DNA of 64,000 bases from positions 274,538 to 338,537 of the forward strand of contig JAHDWK010000004.1 in assembly GCA_023382655.1 (NCBI GenBank), in the 5' to 3' direction. The notes beneath the pieces were generated by a model. That model was not told the DNA's origin. It did no database searches and saw nothing but the letters and a program-made list of their open reading frames with translations. Origin of the DNA: Anaerolineae bacterium. GTDB taxonomy: Bacteria > Chloroflexota > Anaerolineae > Promineifilales > Promineifilaceae. Both the position numbers and the translations under genes were made by a program. Shown here piece by piece: positions 1 through 8,483 of the stretch. The first letter of the stretch is position 1. Each line of letters begins with the position of its first letter.

Positions 1-2
1 CT

Positions 3-1079
3 GAGGCCGGGCGGCTGGCCAACCAGATTGCCGGGCAGGCCGTCTTTACCCGCTACCTCAGTGAAAAGTCAGCCAATACGCTGAAACGCCACGGCCGTGA
101 CCTGGAACTGTTCGCCGAATATCTGCTGGATGTGGGCATCATGCCCGAAGATGGCGCTGATTTCCAGACCAGCCCCCTCGCCTGGCGCGGCGTTACCTGG
201 GGATTGGTAGAAGGGTTTGTGCAATGGTTACTGCGCCAGGGTTACGCTATCTCGTCGGTGAACGCACGTCTCTCTACGGTCAAGGTCTATGCGCAGTTGG
301 CCGCCCGCGCCGGCACGCTGGATCAGCAGGAAGGGCTGCTCATCCAGACCGTGCGCGGTTTCTCCCGCACGGCACAGTTGAACGTGGACGAACAGCGTCC
401 GCAAACACGCATTGCCGATGTCACCTACGCCTACAAACCGGAAGGTCAACAACGCAGCGTCGTTGTGGAACGCCGCTCCACCAAAAAAGCGGAGCCAACC
501 ATCCTAACGCCGGCACAGGCTGAGGCATTAAAACGGGTGCAAAACCATTCACCACAGGCGTGGCGGGATGCCCTGCTGATGTGCCTGCTGCTGGATCATG
601 GATTGCGCGCCAGTGAAGTGGCGCTGCTGAAAGCCGAGAACTTTGACCCAGATGGTGGCACCTTTACCTTTTACCGCCCCAAAGTGAAGGGCACCGCTCA
701 CGAATGGACGACACATACTCTGTCGCCCGCTACTTACCCCGTGCTGCGCCATTACCTATCTGGGTTTTATCCGCCCGCCTTACGGCCAGACGGGGCGCTG
801 ATTTTAGCAACAACACGTCTGCTCAAAAATGGCGAAGGGGGACAACTGCTCGGCGAGCCACTGAACCGGGTACGCATCAGCGAGCGGGTGGCCTGGTTGG
901 GGCGGCAGGCAGGCATTATGCCCCTGTCGGCGCATGACTGCCGCCACTACTGCGCCACCCAAATGGCGCGGATGGGCTATGGCGTGGATGAGTTGATGGC
1001 TTGGTTTGGTTGGACAAATGCCCAAACGGCCGTGCGCTACATCGCCACCGCCGAAGTCCAAACTCGTTACAAAGGATAA
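3..1079 (+). CDS. Tyrosine recombinase/integrase, 5' end outside window
   Basis: XerC/XerD-type site-specific recombinase that cuts and rejoins DNA through a 3'-phosphotyrosine. The reading frame is open to the window edge, and codons before the first GTG (132) encode a typical N-terminal core-binding (SAM-like) segment with ALKRHGRDLELFAEYL-like character, so the real start lies upstream. The catalytic domain fills the second half: HGLRASEV carries the first catalytic Arg, a Lys sits in the beta-turn PKVKGT, HDCRHYCATQ gives the HxxR box, FGWTN has Trp at the usual second His position, and RYI near the end holds the nucleophilic Tyr. It is followed 18 bases later by queA on the same strand. 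No attachment site or phage gene is visible, so it may be a chromosomal Xer-like protein or a remnant of mobile DNA beyond the left edge. Confidence 0.85.
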   Translation, partial: EAGRLANQIAGQAVFTRYLSEKSANTLKRHGRDLELFAEYLLDVGIMPEDGADFQTSPLAWRGVTWGLVEGFVQWLLRQGYAISSVNARLSTVKVYAQLAARAGTLDQQEGLLIQTVRGFSRTAQLNVDEQRPQTRIADVTYAYKPEGQQRSVVVERRSTKKAEPTILTPAQAEALKRVQNHSPQAWRDALLMCLLLDHGLRASEVALLKAENFDPDGGTFTFYRPKVKGTAHEWTTHTLSPATYPVLRHYLSGFYPPALRPDGALILATTRLLKNGEGGQLLGEPLNRVRISERVAWLGRQAGIMPLSAHDCRHYCATQMARMGYGVDELMAWFGWTNAQTAVRYIATAEVQTRYKG

Positions 1080-1097
1080 AACTACCACATCTTGAAT

Positions 1098-2213
1098 ATG
1101 AAAACCCGCGATTTCGATTATGAACTACCACCGGAATTGATTGCGCAACGGCCGTTGCCGCAACGAGATGCCAGTCGTTTGCTGGTATTACACCGGGCCG
1201 ACGGCCGTATCGAACACCGCCAATTTACCGATATTCAGGACTATCTGCGCCCTGGCGATGTGCTGGTGGTGAATAACAGCCGGGTGATACCGGCCCGGCT
1301 GTACGGCCGTAAAACCAGCGGCGGCCAGGTGGAAATACTGCTGCTGTCCCCATTGGACAATACACGCTGGCAGGCGCTGGTTGGTGGCAAGCGTCTCCAC
1401 GAAGGCACAGAAATCCACATTACCGGGCACGATGGTAAAGAAACGACATTTACGGCCACGGTAACGGCCGTGTTGGCTGGGCCGCGCCGCGAAATACAAT
1501 TTAGCCAGCCCATTCAGGACTATCTGGACGAATTAGGACATACTCCCCTACCTCCTTACATCCACGAACCATTGGCCGATGTGGAGCGGTATCAAACCAT
1601 CTTCGCCCACCCACCCGGTTCGGCGGCGGCGCCAACGGCTGGTTTGCATTTTACGTCTGATCTTTTATTGGCTATGCGCAATCTAGGCATTATTTTGGAA
1701 ACTGTCACCTTGCATGTGGGGCTGGACACATTCCAACCGGTGGCGGCAGAATATGTCGTTGATCATACCATTCACAGCGAGTGGACCAGCCTTACGCCGG
1801 AAACAGCGCGGCGCATCAATGAGGCTAAACTGGCGGGCGGGCGCATTATGGCGGTGGGCACAACGGCCGTACGTACCCTGGAAACAGCTGCCTGCCGCAG
1901 CGCCGGCATCACCGGCAGTCTGCAAACCATCAGCCAGCGGGACGCAGGCCGCGGTGCGGCTGGGGAAACAAGTAATCTCTGTCCCTGGCGGCCAGTGATG
2001 GCCTTTGAAGGGGCCACCGACCTGTTTATTTACCCTGGTTATCGCTTTCGGGCAGTGGATATGATGATCACCAATTTTCACCTGCCACAGTCCAGTTTAT
2101 TGATGCTGGTATCCGCCTTTGCCGGGCAGGGGTTGGTGCGGCAGGCATATGCCACGGCTGTGGCCGAGCGGTATCGTTTCTTTTCCTTTGGCGACGCCAT
2201 GTGCATTGTGTAG
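1098..2213 (+). CDS. queA: S-adenosylmethionine:tRNA ribosyltransferase-isomerase QueA
   Basis: Transfers and isomerises the ribosyl moiety of S-adenosylmethionine onto 7-aminomethyl-7-deazaguanine in tRNA, making epoxyqueuosine at wobble position 34; it acts in the cytoplasm. The 371-residue protein has normal family length and shows the N-terminal FDYELPPELIAQRP, the hallmark GSAAAPTAGLHFT, VTLHVGLDTFQPV, and the C-terminal MMITNFHLPQSSLLMLVSAF. I take the ATG at 1098; a TTG two codons earlier (1092) is possible but less likely. Downstream, a PrsW-like gene follows after 12 bases, so co-transcription is likely. No other queuosine gene is present in the window. Confidence 0.97.
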   Translation: MKTRDFDYELPPELIAQRPLPQRDASRLLVLHRADGRIEHRQFTDIQDYLRPGDVLVVNNSRVIPARLYGRKTSGGQVEILLLSPLDNTRWQALVGGKRLHEGTEIHITGHDGKETTFTATVTAVLAGPRREIQFSQPIQDYLDELGHTPLPPYIHEPLADVERYQTIFAHPPGSAAAPTAGLHFTSDLLLAMRNLGIILETVTLHVGLDTFQPVAAEYVVDHTIHSEWTSLTPETARRINEAKLAGGRIMAVGTTAVRTLETAACRSAGITGSLQTISQRDAGRGAAGETSNLCPWRPVMAFEGATDLFIYPGYRFRAVDMMITNFHLPQSSLLMLVSAFAGQGLVRQAYATAVAERYRFFSFGDAMCIV

Positions 2214-2225
2214 CCTCATTTCTCC

Positions 2226-3221
2226 ATGCCCGATTCCACCCTACTCCTCGTCTCCATTACCGCCGCCATCATTCCCACGCTTTTTTATGTGAGCATTGTC
2301 TATTGGGTTGATCGCTATGAGAAGGAGCCGGTCTGGTTACTGGCGGCTACCTTCTTTTGGGGAGCTGTGCCCAGTGTGCTGCTGGCGTTTCTGCTCAATA
2401 CCATTTTAGGGCTGCCCCTGTACATTCTGGCAAGTGGTAGTCCTTTTGCGGACACGGCCGTCGCTGTTTTTGTGGCCCCGCTGGTGGAAGAAAGCGTCAA
2501 AGGGATCGCACTGCTGGCAATTTTCCTCTTCTGGCGGCATGAAATTGACAGCCCACTTGATGGCATCATCTATGGCGCTATGGTCGGCCTGGGTTTTGCC
2601 ATGGTGGAAAATGTGTATTACTTTATAAATGAATATTGGCTTGGTGGCGCGACAGCATGGGGGATCAATGTGATATTACGCACCGTCATTTTTGGTCTGA
2701 ACCATGCGCTCTTTTCCAGCTTCACCGGGCTGGGTATTGCCGTCGCCCGACTCTCGCCCCGTCTGGTGGTGAAACTGGCAGCGCCGGTGTTGGGTTGGGG
2801 CACGGCCGTTTTCCTCCACTTTATGCACAACCTCACCGTTTCCACCGGCAGTGTGGTGGCCTGCTTTAGTTTCCTCTTCGATTGGGGTGGCCTCTTGCTG
2901 ATTTTAGTAATTACCCTGTGGGCTTTAATCCAGGAACGCCAGTGGATCAAGACCTATCTGGCCGAAGAAGTAGCGCAAAGCACACTGACCGTCAGCCAAT
3001 ACCGGCTGGCCTGTTCCGGCCATCAGCGGATGTTGTTTAGTCTGGAAATGTTGCTGACTAAGGGGTGGCGGGCTAACCGGCAGTCAGCCCACTTTTTCCA
3101 TCGGTGCAGTGAACTGGCTTATAAAAAACATCATCAGCAATTGTTTGGCGATAAACAAAGCGCTGTAGCTATCCTCAGGCTGCGGCGTGAGGTAAACCAC
3201 CTGGGCCACTTTTTACTCTGA
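2226..3221 (+). CDS. PrsW-family intramembrane metalloprotease
   Basis: Polytopic membrane protein of 331 residues with about eight hydrophobic segments in the first 240. The PrsW/CAAX-like protease signature is visible: an EE pair in LVEESVKG (near residue 85), GFAMVEN (near 125), a membrane His in LNHALFSSF (near 160), and HFMHN (near 200). PrsW proteins cleave membrane-bound regulators such as anti-sigma factors; the substrate here is unknown and no sigma/anti-sigma pair lies nearby. The C-terminal 90 residues are soluble and probably cytoplasmic. The stop codon overlaps the stop of the convergent lipid-kinase gene by nine bases (3213-3221). Confidence 0.85.
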   Translation: MPDSTLLLVSITAAIIPTLFYVSIVYWVDRYEKEPVWLLAATFFWGAVPSVLLAFLLNTILGLPLYILASGSPFADTAVAVFVAPLVEESVKGIALLAIFLFWRHEIDSPLDGIIYGAMVGLGFAMVENVYYFINEYWLGGATAWGINVILRTVIFGLNHALFSSFTGLGIAVARLSPRLVVKLAAPVLGWGTAVFLHFMHNLTVSTGSVVACFSFLFDWGGLLLILVITLWALIQERQWIKTYLAEEVAQSTLTVSQYRLACSGHQRMLFSLEMLLTKGWRANRQSAHFFHRCSELAYKKHHQQLFGDKQSAVAILRLRREVNHLGHFLL

Positions 3222-4139
3222 TTCCTGCGTCGCCAGCAATCTTATTTTTCCCGGCAGCATTTCATACTCAATTTGGGTAGCCACGTCGGCAATTAGTTCG
3301 CCGTCGGCGTGCATAGGGGTGCCGGGCTGGCAGGTGATGGTGATGCGGCGGGCACGGCCGTGCTGCACCTGTGGATGTTGGATATGTGTACCCTTAAACA
3401 GCCGGGGCAACAAGGCCAGCACCGTGCGCTTGGGCATCCCCGGCGCAAACACATAATCAAAATAACCATCGTCAAACTGAGCGCCGGGCGCCATTTGAAA
3501 AATCCCACCGGTACGTGGCCCGTTACATACCGACAATAATATAGCCGGCCCACTGAAAGTCGCGGTTTCATCAAAATGAATATCCATCTGCCAGGCTTGC
3601 AGCTTGAGCAGGGCACGCACCAGAGCTACAAAGTAACGCGCATTGCCGGACAGGCGTTTGATTTTGGTATTTTCCAGCGTCACCAACGGCTCCATGCCAA
3701 TGGCACAATTGTTGACAAAATAGTGGACAAAATGGCGGTCAGCAGTTTGCACATGCACCCGCACCGCATCAATCGCGCGGGTGTGACCGGCGGCAACAAT
3801 CTGCGCCGCCTGGGATAGATCACGCGGCAGGGGGATGGTGTCACTCAAGTCATTGGCCGTACCGATAGGCAACACGCCAAACGGCACAGTCTGCCCCTCA
3901 GCCGCTGCCTGAATCAATCCATTAATCACTTCATTGATAGTGCCGTCTCCCCCGGCGGCAATGACGGCATCATATTCATCGGCTGCCTGGCGGGCCACCA
4001 CAGTCCCTTCTCCTGGGGAAGTGGTAGCATGTATATCAGCGGTGAGGGACACGGCCGTGAGCGCCGCCTGCACTTCCGCCAACCGCCCCCCCGCCCGCCA
4101 ACGATTGGCATAAGGGTTGAGAATAACCTTTACCCGCAT
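3213..4139 (-). CDS. Diacylglycerol kinase-family lipid kinase
   Basis: Lipid/sphingoid kinase of the DagK/YegS family, 308 residues, phosphorylating a membrane lipid such as diacylglycerol with ATP. The nucleotide-binding motif GGDGTINEV is at residues 63-71, preceded by the NPYANR start of the DAGK catalytic domain. Later motifs include LPIGTANDLSDTIPLP and a C-terminal beta-sandwich ending near HADGELI. The start at 4139 is chosen because AGGAGGG lies just upstream (4144-4150); an in-frame start 16 codons earlier has no such site and would run into the preceding terminator hairpin. Exact substrate cannot be told from sequence. Confidence 0.9.
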   Translation of the reverse strand: MRVKVILNPYANRWRAGGRLAEVQAALTAVSLTADIHATTSPGEGTVVARQAADEYDAVIAAGGDGTINEVINGLIQAAAEGQTVPFGVLPIGTANDLSDTIPLPRDLSQAAQIVAAGHTRAIDAVRVHVQTADRHFVHYFVNNCAIGMEPLVTLENTKIKRLSGNARYFVALVRALLKLQAWQMDIHFDETATFSGPAILLSVCNGPRTGGIFQMAPGAQFDDGYFDYVFAPGMPKRTVLALLPRLFKGTHIQHPQVQHGRARRITITCQPGTPMHADGELIADVATQIEYEMLPGKIRLLATQESE

Positions 4140-4160
4140 AGGAACCCTCCTGAAAAACAA

Positions 4161-4199
4161 AAAACGTAAAACGTGAAGCTTCTTCACGTTTTACGTTTT
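4161..4199 (-). terminator. Perfect 18-bp hairpin with T-run after the AAA ATPase gene; heptamer-type repeat
   Basis: The arms 4161-4178 and 4182-4199 are exact reverse complements around a three-base loop. Read on the minus strand the hairpin lies 18 bases past the stop of the ATPase gene and is followed by TTTTTTG and TTTTT, the classic intrinsic terminator layout. The arms are made of the seven-base words ACGTAAA/ACGTGAA, linking it to the heptamer palindromes elsewhere in the window. Confidence 0.8.
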
Positions 4200-4217
4200 A
4201 CGCTTCGGCCCCCACAC

Positions 4218-5540
4218 CTACAGTTCCACAAAATAAGAATCAGCCGCCTTGTCAATCAAATCTTTTGTCAACTGCGGTTTTATCTCCATGTAGTGGGCAA
4301 TATCCAAAATCTGGTCTAATAAATCGCGGGGGTGGTTGGCGCGGAGTTTCTGGTTACGTTTAATGTAATACTCTTGCAGTAGATACCGAACCGCCTGCTC
4401 ATCATACGGAATACCCCGTCGCTCACAAACCGCTACAAAAATAGCCCGAAACCCTTCAAATGTAGGCGGGCGCACTTCAATTTTGTGCCGGATGCGGCGC
4501 AGAAATGCCTCATCCACCAGGTCACGGGGCGGTAAGTTGGTGGAAAACACAATCAGCACTTCAAAAGGCACTTCCAGTTTACGCCCGGTATGCAAAGCCA
4601 GATAATCAATCTGCTTTTCCATGGGCACAATCCACCGATTCAACAAATCACGCGGGCGTACTTGTTGGCGACCAAAGTCATCAATCAGGAACATGCCCCC
4701 ATTAGCCTTCATCTGGAAGGGTGCTTCATAAAACTTATTGATGGGATCATAAATGAGATCCAACCCCTCCAGCGTCAACTCACCGCCGACCATAATGACC
4801 GGGCGCTTGATGCGCAGCCAACGGGCATCTGCCTTGCGTGTGCTGCCTAACGCGCCGGTAACGCTTTTATTCTCCGGCACCGCTTCGTGATTGATCTGGT
4901 CATATACATTGATGATTTGCCCATCCACCTCAACGGCATAGGGAATATAAATATCACTGGTCAGGATCATGCGGCCAATGGCTTCAGCAATAGTCGTTTT
5001 CCCATTACCTGGCGGGCCATAGAGAAAGATAGATTTGCCCGAGTTGGCGGCGGGGCCGATTTTATGAAACACATCCTCTTCTAAGGTCAGGTGCGCCAAT
5101 GCTTTGCCCATCAAGGTGGGATTAACCTTCAACCGTTTACCACTCTGGGCTTTAACTGAGGCAATGTAGTTATCCCAGGGCACCGGAGCAGGCCCAACAT
5201 AGGTGGTACGTTCCAATTGTTCGCGGGCACGGTTAGCCCCTTTGGAAGTGATGGAATAATTGTAGGTAGCCGCACCTAATCCGCCAGAACCCTTCACCTC
5301 GCACATTTGCTCCCGCTTCAGGTAATCCATTAGCGGACTGACAACGGTGGCGAACGGCACATGCATCAATTCGGCAATGTCATGCCCGGTCAACTGGCCA
5401 CGGAAATACATAATTTTCAGGGCCAGGTCTTCCAGGAAGCCATGTGTCAAGCCGGTGTCTTCAATACTTTTAACCGCTGGGGGCTCCCAGTCCATATCAC
5501 TTAATATAGCCGATTGCCCCTTTAATGCTGAAGTTGCCAT
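4218..5540 (-). CDS. AAA+ ATPase with N-terminal winged-helix-like region
   Basis: A 440-residue P-loop ATPase. Residues 30-110 look like a winged-helix region (ending in NYSITSKGANRAREQLE). The ATPase core follows: Walker A GPPGNGKT at 175-182, Walker B FLIDDFGR, a sensor-1-like FSTNLPP, and an arginine-rich FLRRIRHKIEV segment. The C-terminal part is helical lid. The family is conserved in Chloroflexi and some other bacteria but its function is unknown to me. The start at 5540 is preferred because GGGAGAAG lies six bases upstream, whereas the ATG at 5555 lacks a ribosome site. It is transcribed alone, with an intrinsic terminator downstream. Confidence 0.8.
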   Translation of the reverse strand: MATSALKGQSAILSDMDWEPPAVKSIEDTGLTHGFLEDLALKIMYFRGQLTGHDIAELMHVPFATVVSPLMDYLKREQMCEVKGSGGLGAATYNYSITSKGANRAREQLERTTYVGPAPVPWDNYIASVKAQSGKRLKVNPTLMGKALAHLTLEEDVFHKIGPAANSGKSIFLYGPPGNGKTTIAEAIGRMILTSDIYIPYAVEVDGQIINVYDQINHEAVPENKSVTGALGSTRKADARWLRIKRPVIMVGGELTLEGLDLIYDPINKFYEAPFQMKANGGMFLIDDFGRQQVRPRDLLNRWIVPMEKQIDYLALHTGRKLEVPFEVLIVFSTNLPPRDLVDEAFLRRIRHKIEVRPPTFEGFRAIFVAVCERRGIPYDEQAVRYLLQEYYIKRNQKLRANHPRDLLDQILDIAHYMEIKPQLTKDLIDKAADSYFVEL

Positions 5541-5631
5541 TGCATCTTCTCCCATACAAATGAGTATCTATGACTGAAAGCGTTTCCATGATAGCCGGGA
5601 TGTGAACGGAAAACAACTACCGCTCAGGCGC

Positions 5632-7044
5632 TCAGGTAATTTCGTGAACCTGAATGAGGTTGGTTTGCCCCATTTGGGCAAAGGGAACGCCGGCCGTAAT
5701 GACAAGGCGGTCGCCTGGTTTAAGCCCAAATTGGCGCATGGCCACGGCCGTTTGTTCCAGCATCTCATCGGTTTCGGTGAAGTTGGGTACCAAAACACAT
5801 TCTACCCCCCACACCAGCGCCAACCGTCGCTGAGTGCTGGCTAAGGGGGAAACGGCCATGACGGCCGTTGGCGGCCGATGCCGGGCTACCTGCCGCGCCG
5901 TATGCCCAGACATAGTGGTGCTGACAATCGCCTTGGCTTGGACATGCTCGGCCACCGAACAACTGGCCGCACTAATCGCTTCGGTGACGGAAACGGCGTG
6001 GGTAACAACCGCCTGGCGCCGGCCGCGCCAGATGTCATAGGGGAACGCAGTTTCGGTAATTTCGCTGATCTGTTTCATCATCAGCACTGCTTCGACCGGG
6101 AAACGGCCGCTCGCCGTTTCATTAGACAGCATGACCGCATCCGTGCCATCCAGAATGGCATTAGCCACATCGCTGGCCTCAGCCCGCGTGGGGCGGGGGT
6201 GTTCCACCATAGATTGCAACATCTGGGTTGCCGTAATAACCGGTTTACCCACTTCATTGCAACTGCGAATAATCCGTTTTTGTAGCAGCGGCACTTCTTG
6301 AGGTTGTACTTCTATGCCCAAGTCCCCCCGCGCTACCATCATACCATCGGCCGCATCCCGAATTTCTTCCAAATGCTCAATCGCTTCGCTTTTTTCAATT
6401 TTGGCGATAATGGGAATCTGTATACCCTTCTCTTCCATGATGGTGTGCAGTTCATAAATGTCGGCCGCCGTGCGCACAAAAGAGAGCGCCACATAATCCA
6501 ACTCTAGCTGGCAAATGAGGTCAAAATCCACGCGATCCTTATCGGTGATACTGGAAACCGGCAAATCGGTACCTGGGGCATTTATCCCCTTACGCGATTC
6601 TAACAGCCCGGCAACGGTGGTCATACAACGCAGGGTATCATCTTTCTTTTCCGCTACCGTAAACTCCACCTCCCCATCGCCAATCACCAGGCGCGCCCCT
6701 GGCTGCACCGCTTCGATCAGATCAGGGTGGGGCAAATGAATCATCGCCGGCTGGCCGCGGTGGGGTGTGAGGACAATTTCCTCACCCAATTGAAGCTGGA
6801 TGCCACCGGCCTTTACATGCCCTAAACGTATTTTGGGGCCTTGTAAATCACCCAGCAAGGCCAATACTTTGCCTTCGCTCTGGGCCACTTCGCGCAGCAT
6901 GTGTACAGTTTTGGTGTGCGCCTCGTGGTCGCCATGCGAGAAGTTAATACGGGCTACCGTCATACCAGCCGCCAACATGCGGCGTATGGTTTCTGGGTTA
7001 TTGGAACTGGGACCAATGGTAGCTACTATTTTTGTGCGAGCCAT
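5632..7044 (-). CDS. pyk: Pyruvate kinase
   Basis: Converts phosphoenolpyruvate and ADP to pyruvate and ATP, the last step of glycolysis, in the cytoplasm. The 470-residue length matches the standard three-domain enzyme without the extra C-terminal PEP-utiliser domain found in some Bacilli. Visible motifs are KIVATIGPSS at the N-terminus, RINFSHGDH, the active-site IIAKIEKSEA and MVARGDLGIEV, and ITATQMLQSM plus RAEASDVANAILDGTDAVMLS. The C-terminal allosteric domain starts near AISAASCSVAEHVQ. A minus-strand promoter-like pair is seen just upstream. Confidence 0.97.
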   Translation of the reverse strand: MARTKIVATIGPSSNNPETIRRMLAAGMTVARINFSHGDHEAHTKTVHMLREVAQSEGKVLALLGDLQGPKIRLGHVKAGGIQLQLGEEIVLTPHRGQPAMIHLPHPDLIEAVQPGARLVIGDGEVEFTVAEKKDDTLRCMTTVAGLLESRKGINAPGTDLPVSSITDKDRVDFDLICQLELDYVALSFVRTAADIYELHTIMEEKGIQIPIIAKIEKSEAIEHLEEIRDAADGMMVARGDLGIEVQPQEVPLLQKRIIRSCNEVGKPVITATQMLQSMVEHPRPTRAEASDVANAILDGTDAVMLSNETASGRFPVEAVLMMKQISEITETAFPYDIWRGRRQAVVTHAVSVTEAISAASCSVAEHVQAKAIVSTTMSGHTARQVARHRPPTAVMAVSPLASTQRRLALVWGVECVLVPNFTETDEMLEQTAVAMRQFGLKPGDRLVITAGVPFAQMGQTNLIQVHEIT

Positions 7045-7071
7045 AAAATGTCCTTAAATCGGGTTTTGGTG

Positions 7072-7101
7072 ATTGTACTCCTTGATCTGAGGACTTGTAA
7101 A
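7072..7101 (-). promoter_or_regulatory. Candidate sigma70 promoter of pyk
   Basis: On the minus strand TTTACA (7101-7096) and TACAAT (7077-7072) are separated by 18 bases and lie 27 bases upstream of the pyk start. Pattern match only. Confidence 0.45.
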
Positions 7102-7123
7102 ATAATGTGCTGCCCATAAAGAA

Positions 7124-7155
7124 AAGGCGTTGCTTTCCATAAAAAACAACGCCCT
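7124..7155 (-). terminator. Likely intrinsic terminator downstream of the 358-residue hypothetical gene
   Basis: GGCGTTG (7126-7132) pairs with CAACGCC (7147-7153) around an A/T-rich loop. On the minus strand the stem is followed by a TTTTCTTT run, and it lies 25 bases after the stop at 7180. Confidence 0.6.
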
Positions 7156-7179
7156 TGTCTCACTCACCTGGTTCCGTGT

Positions 7180-8256
7180 TTACTCGGAATGTTTCACGGA
7201 TATTTGAATTTCGTCATTGTCCAATCGTTTGACGCCTAACTGCACATGTTCGCCTTGCTCAAAGTTTTCTTCAAACCAGCGGTGTACACTGGGGCTAAGC
7301 ACCAAACGCACCATATCACTTGATTGAATACGCCAGACAGCACAGTCTTTGTCATAGACGCCTTCATAATAGACAGTGACATTGCGGGTCTCGCTGCGGG
7401 CGCTAACGGCAAAGAAGTCCCAATGGTCAGGGGACATATTGATAAACCCCTTGCGCAAATAAAGTGGTTTGATGTCGGTAACAAATAAGAAACCTTGTTC
7501 AGCGTCAATAATTGTGGTGGTAGAAATAGCTGTGGATTCTGCCGGTGTTTTGAGTTTTGGCCGAACTTTAACCTTCGGTTTAGCGCTTTTGCTTGCCTTT
7601 TGCCCATTCAGAAAGTGAATGAGAGGCAACAAACGCTCCAACTCTTTGGTAACCACATCTATGACGACCTGCCCCATCACCGAAATTTGATCAGAACTAA
7701 AACGGCGGCTGATATAAAGCGGGGTGATCCACTTTTCTTCACCGGAGAGGTAGGCGGCTTTGCTGAGGAGGGCCACGGCCGTTTCCTCATCCAGATTCAC
7801 CACACCATCTTTATACAAATCCTGGTAGTGGGAGCGTTCGCCCGACTCTTCATCAATTTGCTGTTGCTGCAAACGGAATGACCATTCCGACCCTAGCTCG
7901 GTAATCAAGCGATGGGCCATGGCCGGCTGTTTTTCGGCCAGCGCCAATGCTTTGTACACGCCTCGTTTATCTGTGAGCGCCAGTTGCATCTCCAAACTCA
8001 TGGGCCGGGCAAAAAACAAGATTTGCCAATCCGATTCCACTTCATCTTTGGCCGCCAGATAAACCGTCTGGTTAGCCCGGCTCAGCCCGGCATAGGGGAA
8101 TTCTGCCTGCACCGAGCGCGGCAGCCGGGCATGTAGTGTGCGCACAAACAACTCCAGTTGTTCAAGCGCAAAGTTAACGGCGGCTTCCTGTCCGGCCCAA
8201 CCAAAGGCCGCAAAAACAGGCATCCCCAGCCCGGTAAATGATTGTGCTGTTGTCAT
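7180..8256 (-). CDS. Conserved hypothetical protein (358 aa)
   Basis: I do not recognise a family. The protein appears soluble, with no signal peptide or membrane segment. The first ~200 residues are helix-rich. A basic, low-complexity linker rich in Lys/Pro (KSAKPKVKVRPKLKTP, near residue 225) separates them from a ~110-residue C-terminal part rich in beta strand, with aromatic residues around SPDHWDFFAVSA and VTVYYEGVY. The ATG at 8256 is chosen because AAGGA lies nine bases upstream; the TTG three codons earlier is less likely. It stands alone between pyk and the SDR-like gene, with a hairpin terminator behind it. No function is proposed. Confidence 0.7.
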   Translation of the reverse strand: MTTAQSFTGLGMPVFAAFGWAGQEAAVNFALEQLELFVRTLHARLPRSVQAEFPYAGLSRANQTVYLAAKDEVESDWQILFFARPMSLEMQLALTDKRGVYKALALAEKQPAMAHRLITELGSEWSFRLQQQQIDEESGERSHYQDLYKDGVVNLDEETAVALLSKAAYLSGEEKWITPLYISRRFSSDQISVMGQVVIDVVTKELERLLPLIHFLNGQKASKSAKPKVKVRPKLKTPAESTAISTTTIIDAEQGFLFVTDIKPLYLRKGFINMSPDHWDFFAVSARSETRNVTVYYEGVYDKDCAVWRIQSSDMVRLVLSPSVHRWFEENFEQGEHVQLGVKRLDNDEIQISVKHSE

Positions 8257-8445
8257 ACGAACCAATCCTTACACTTCATTTCTGGAATTATTGAAATTGC
8301 TCATCCCCTCAGAGACGCACTTTCAGCTAATATGCTTTGCCTCTGCCTAATACCAGTTGTTAATTTTGGGGTAAATGGTTGAGGGCTTTCCTACAAACAA
8401 TTTCCTGTCTAGTTATATCAGGAGTACATAAGTTTGCAAGTTGCC

Positions 8446-8480
8446 GGTGGCCGGTGGCTTACTCACCGCCAGCCACCAGC
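8446..8480. repeat. GC-rich imperfect palindrome of CCGGTGG heptamers
   Basis: CCGGTGG occurs twice in tandem, followed by a loop and the inverted words CACCGCC/AGCCACC. It ends four bases beyond the stop codon (8484-8486) of the minus-strand SDR-like gene, so it could act as its transcript end. No clear T-run. Confidence 0.5.
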
Positions 8481-8483
8481 CCG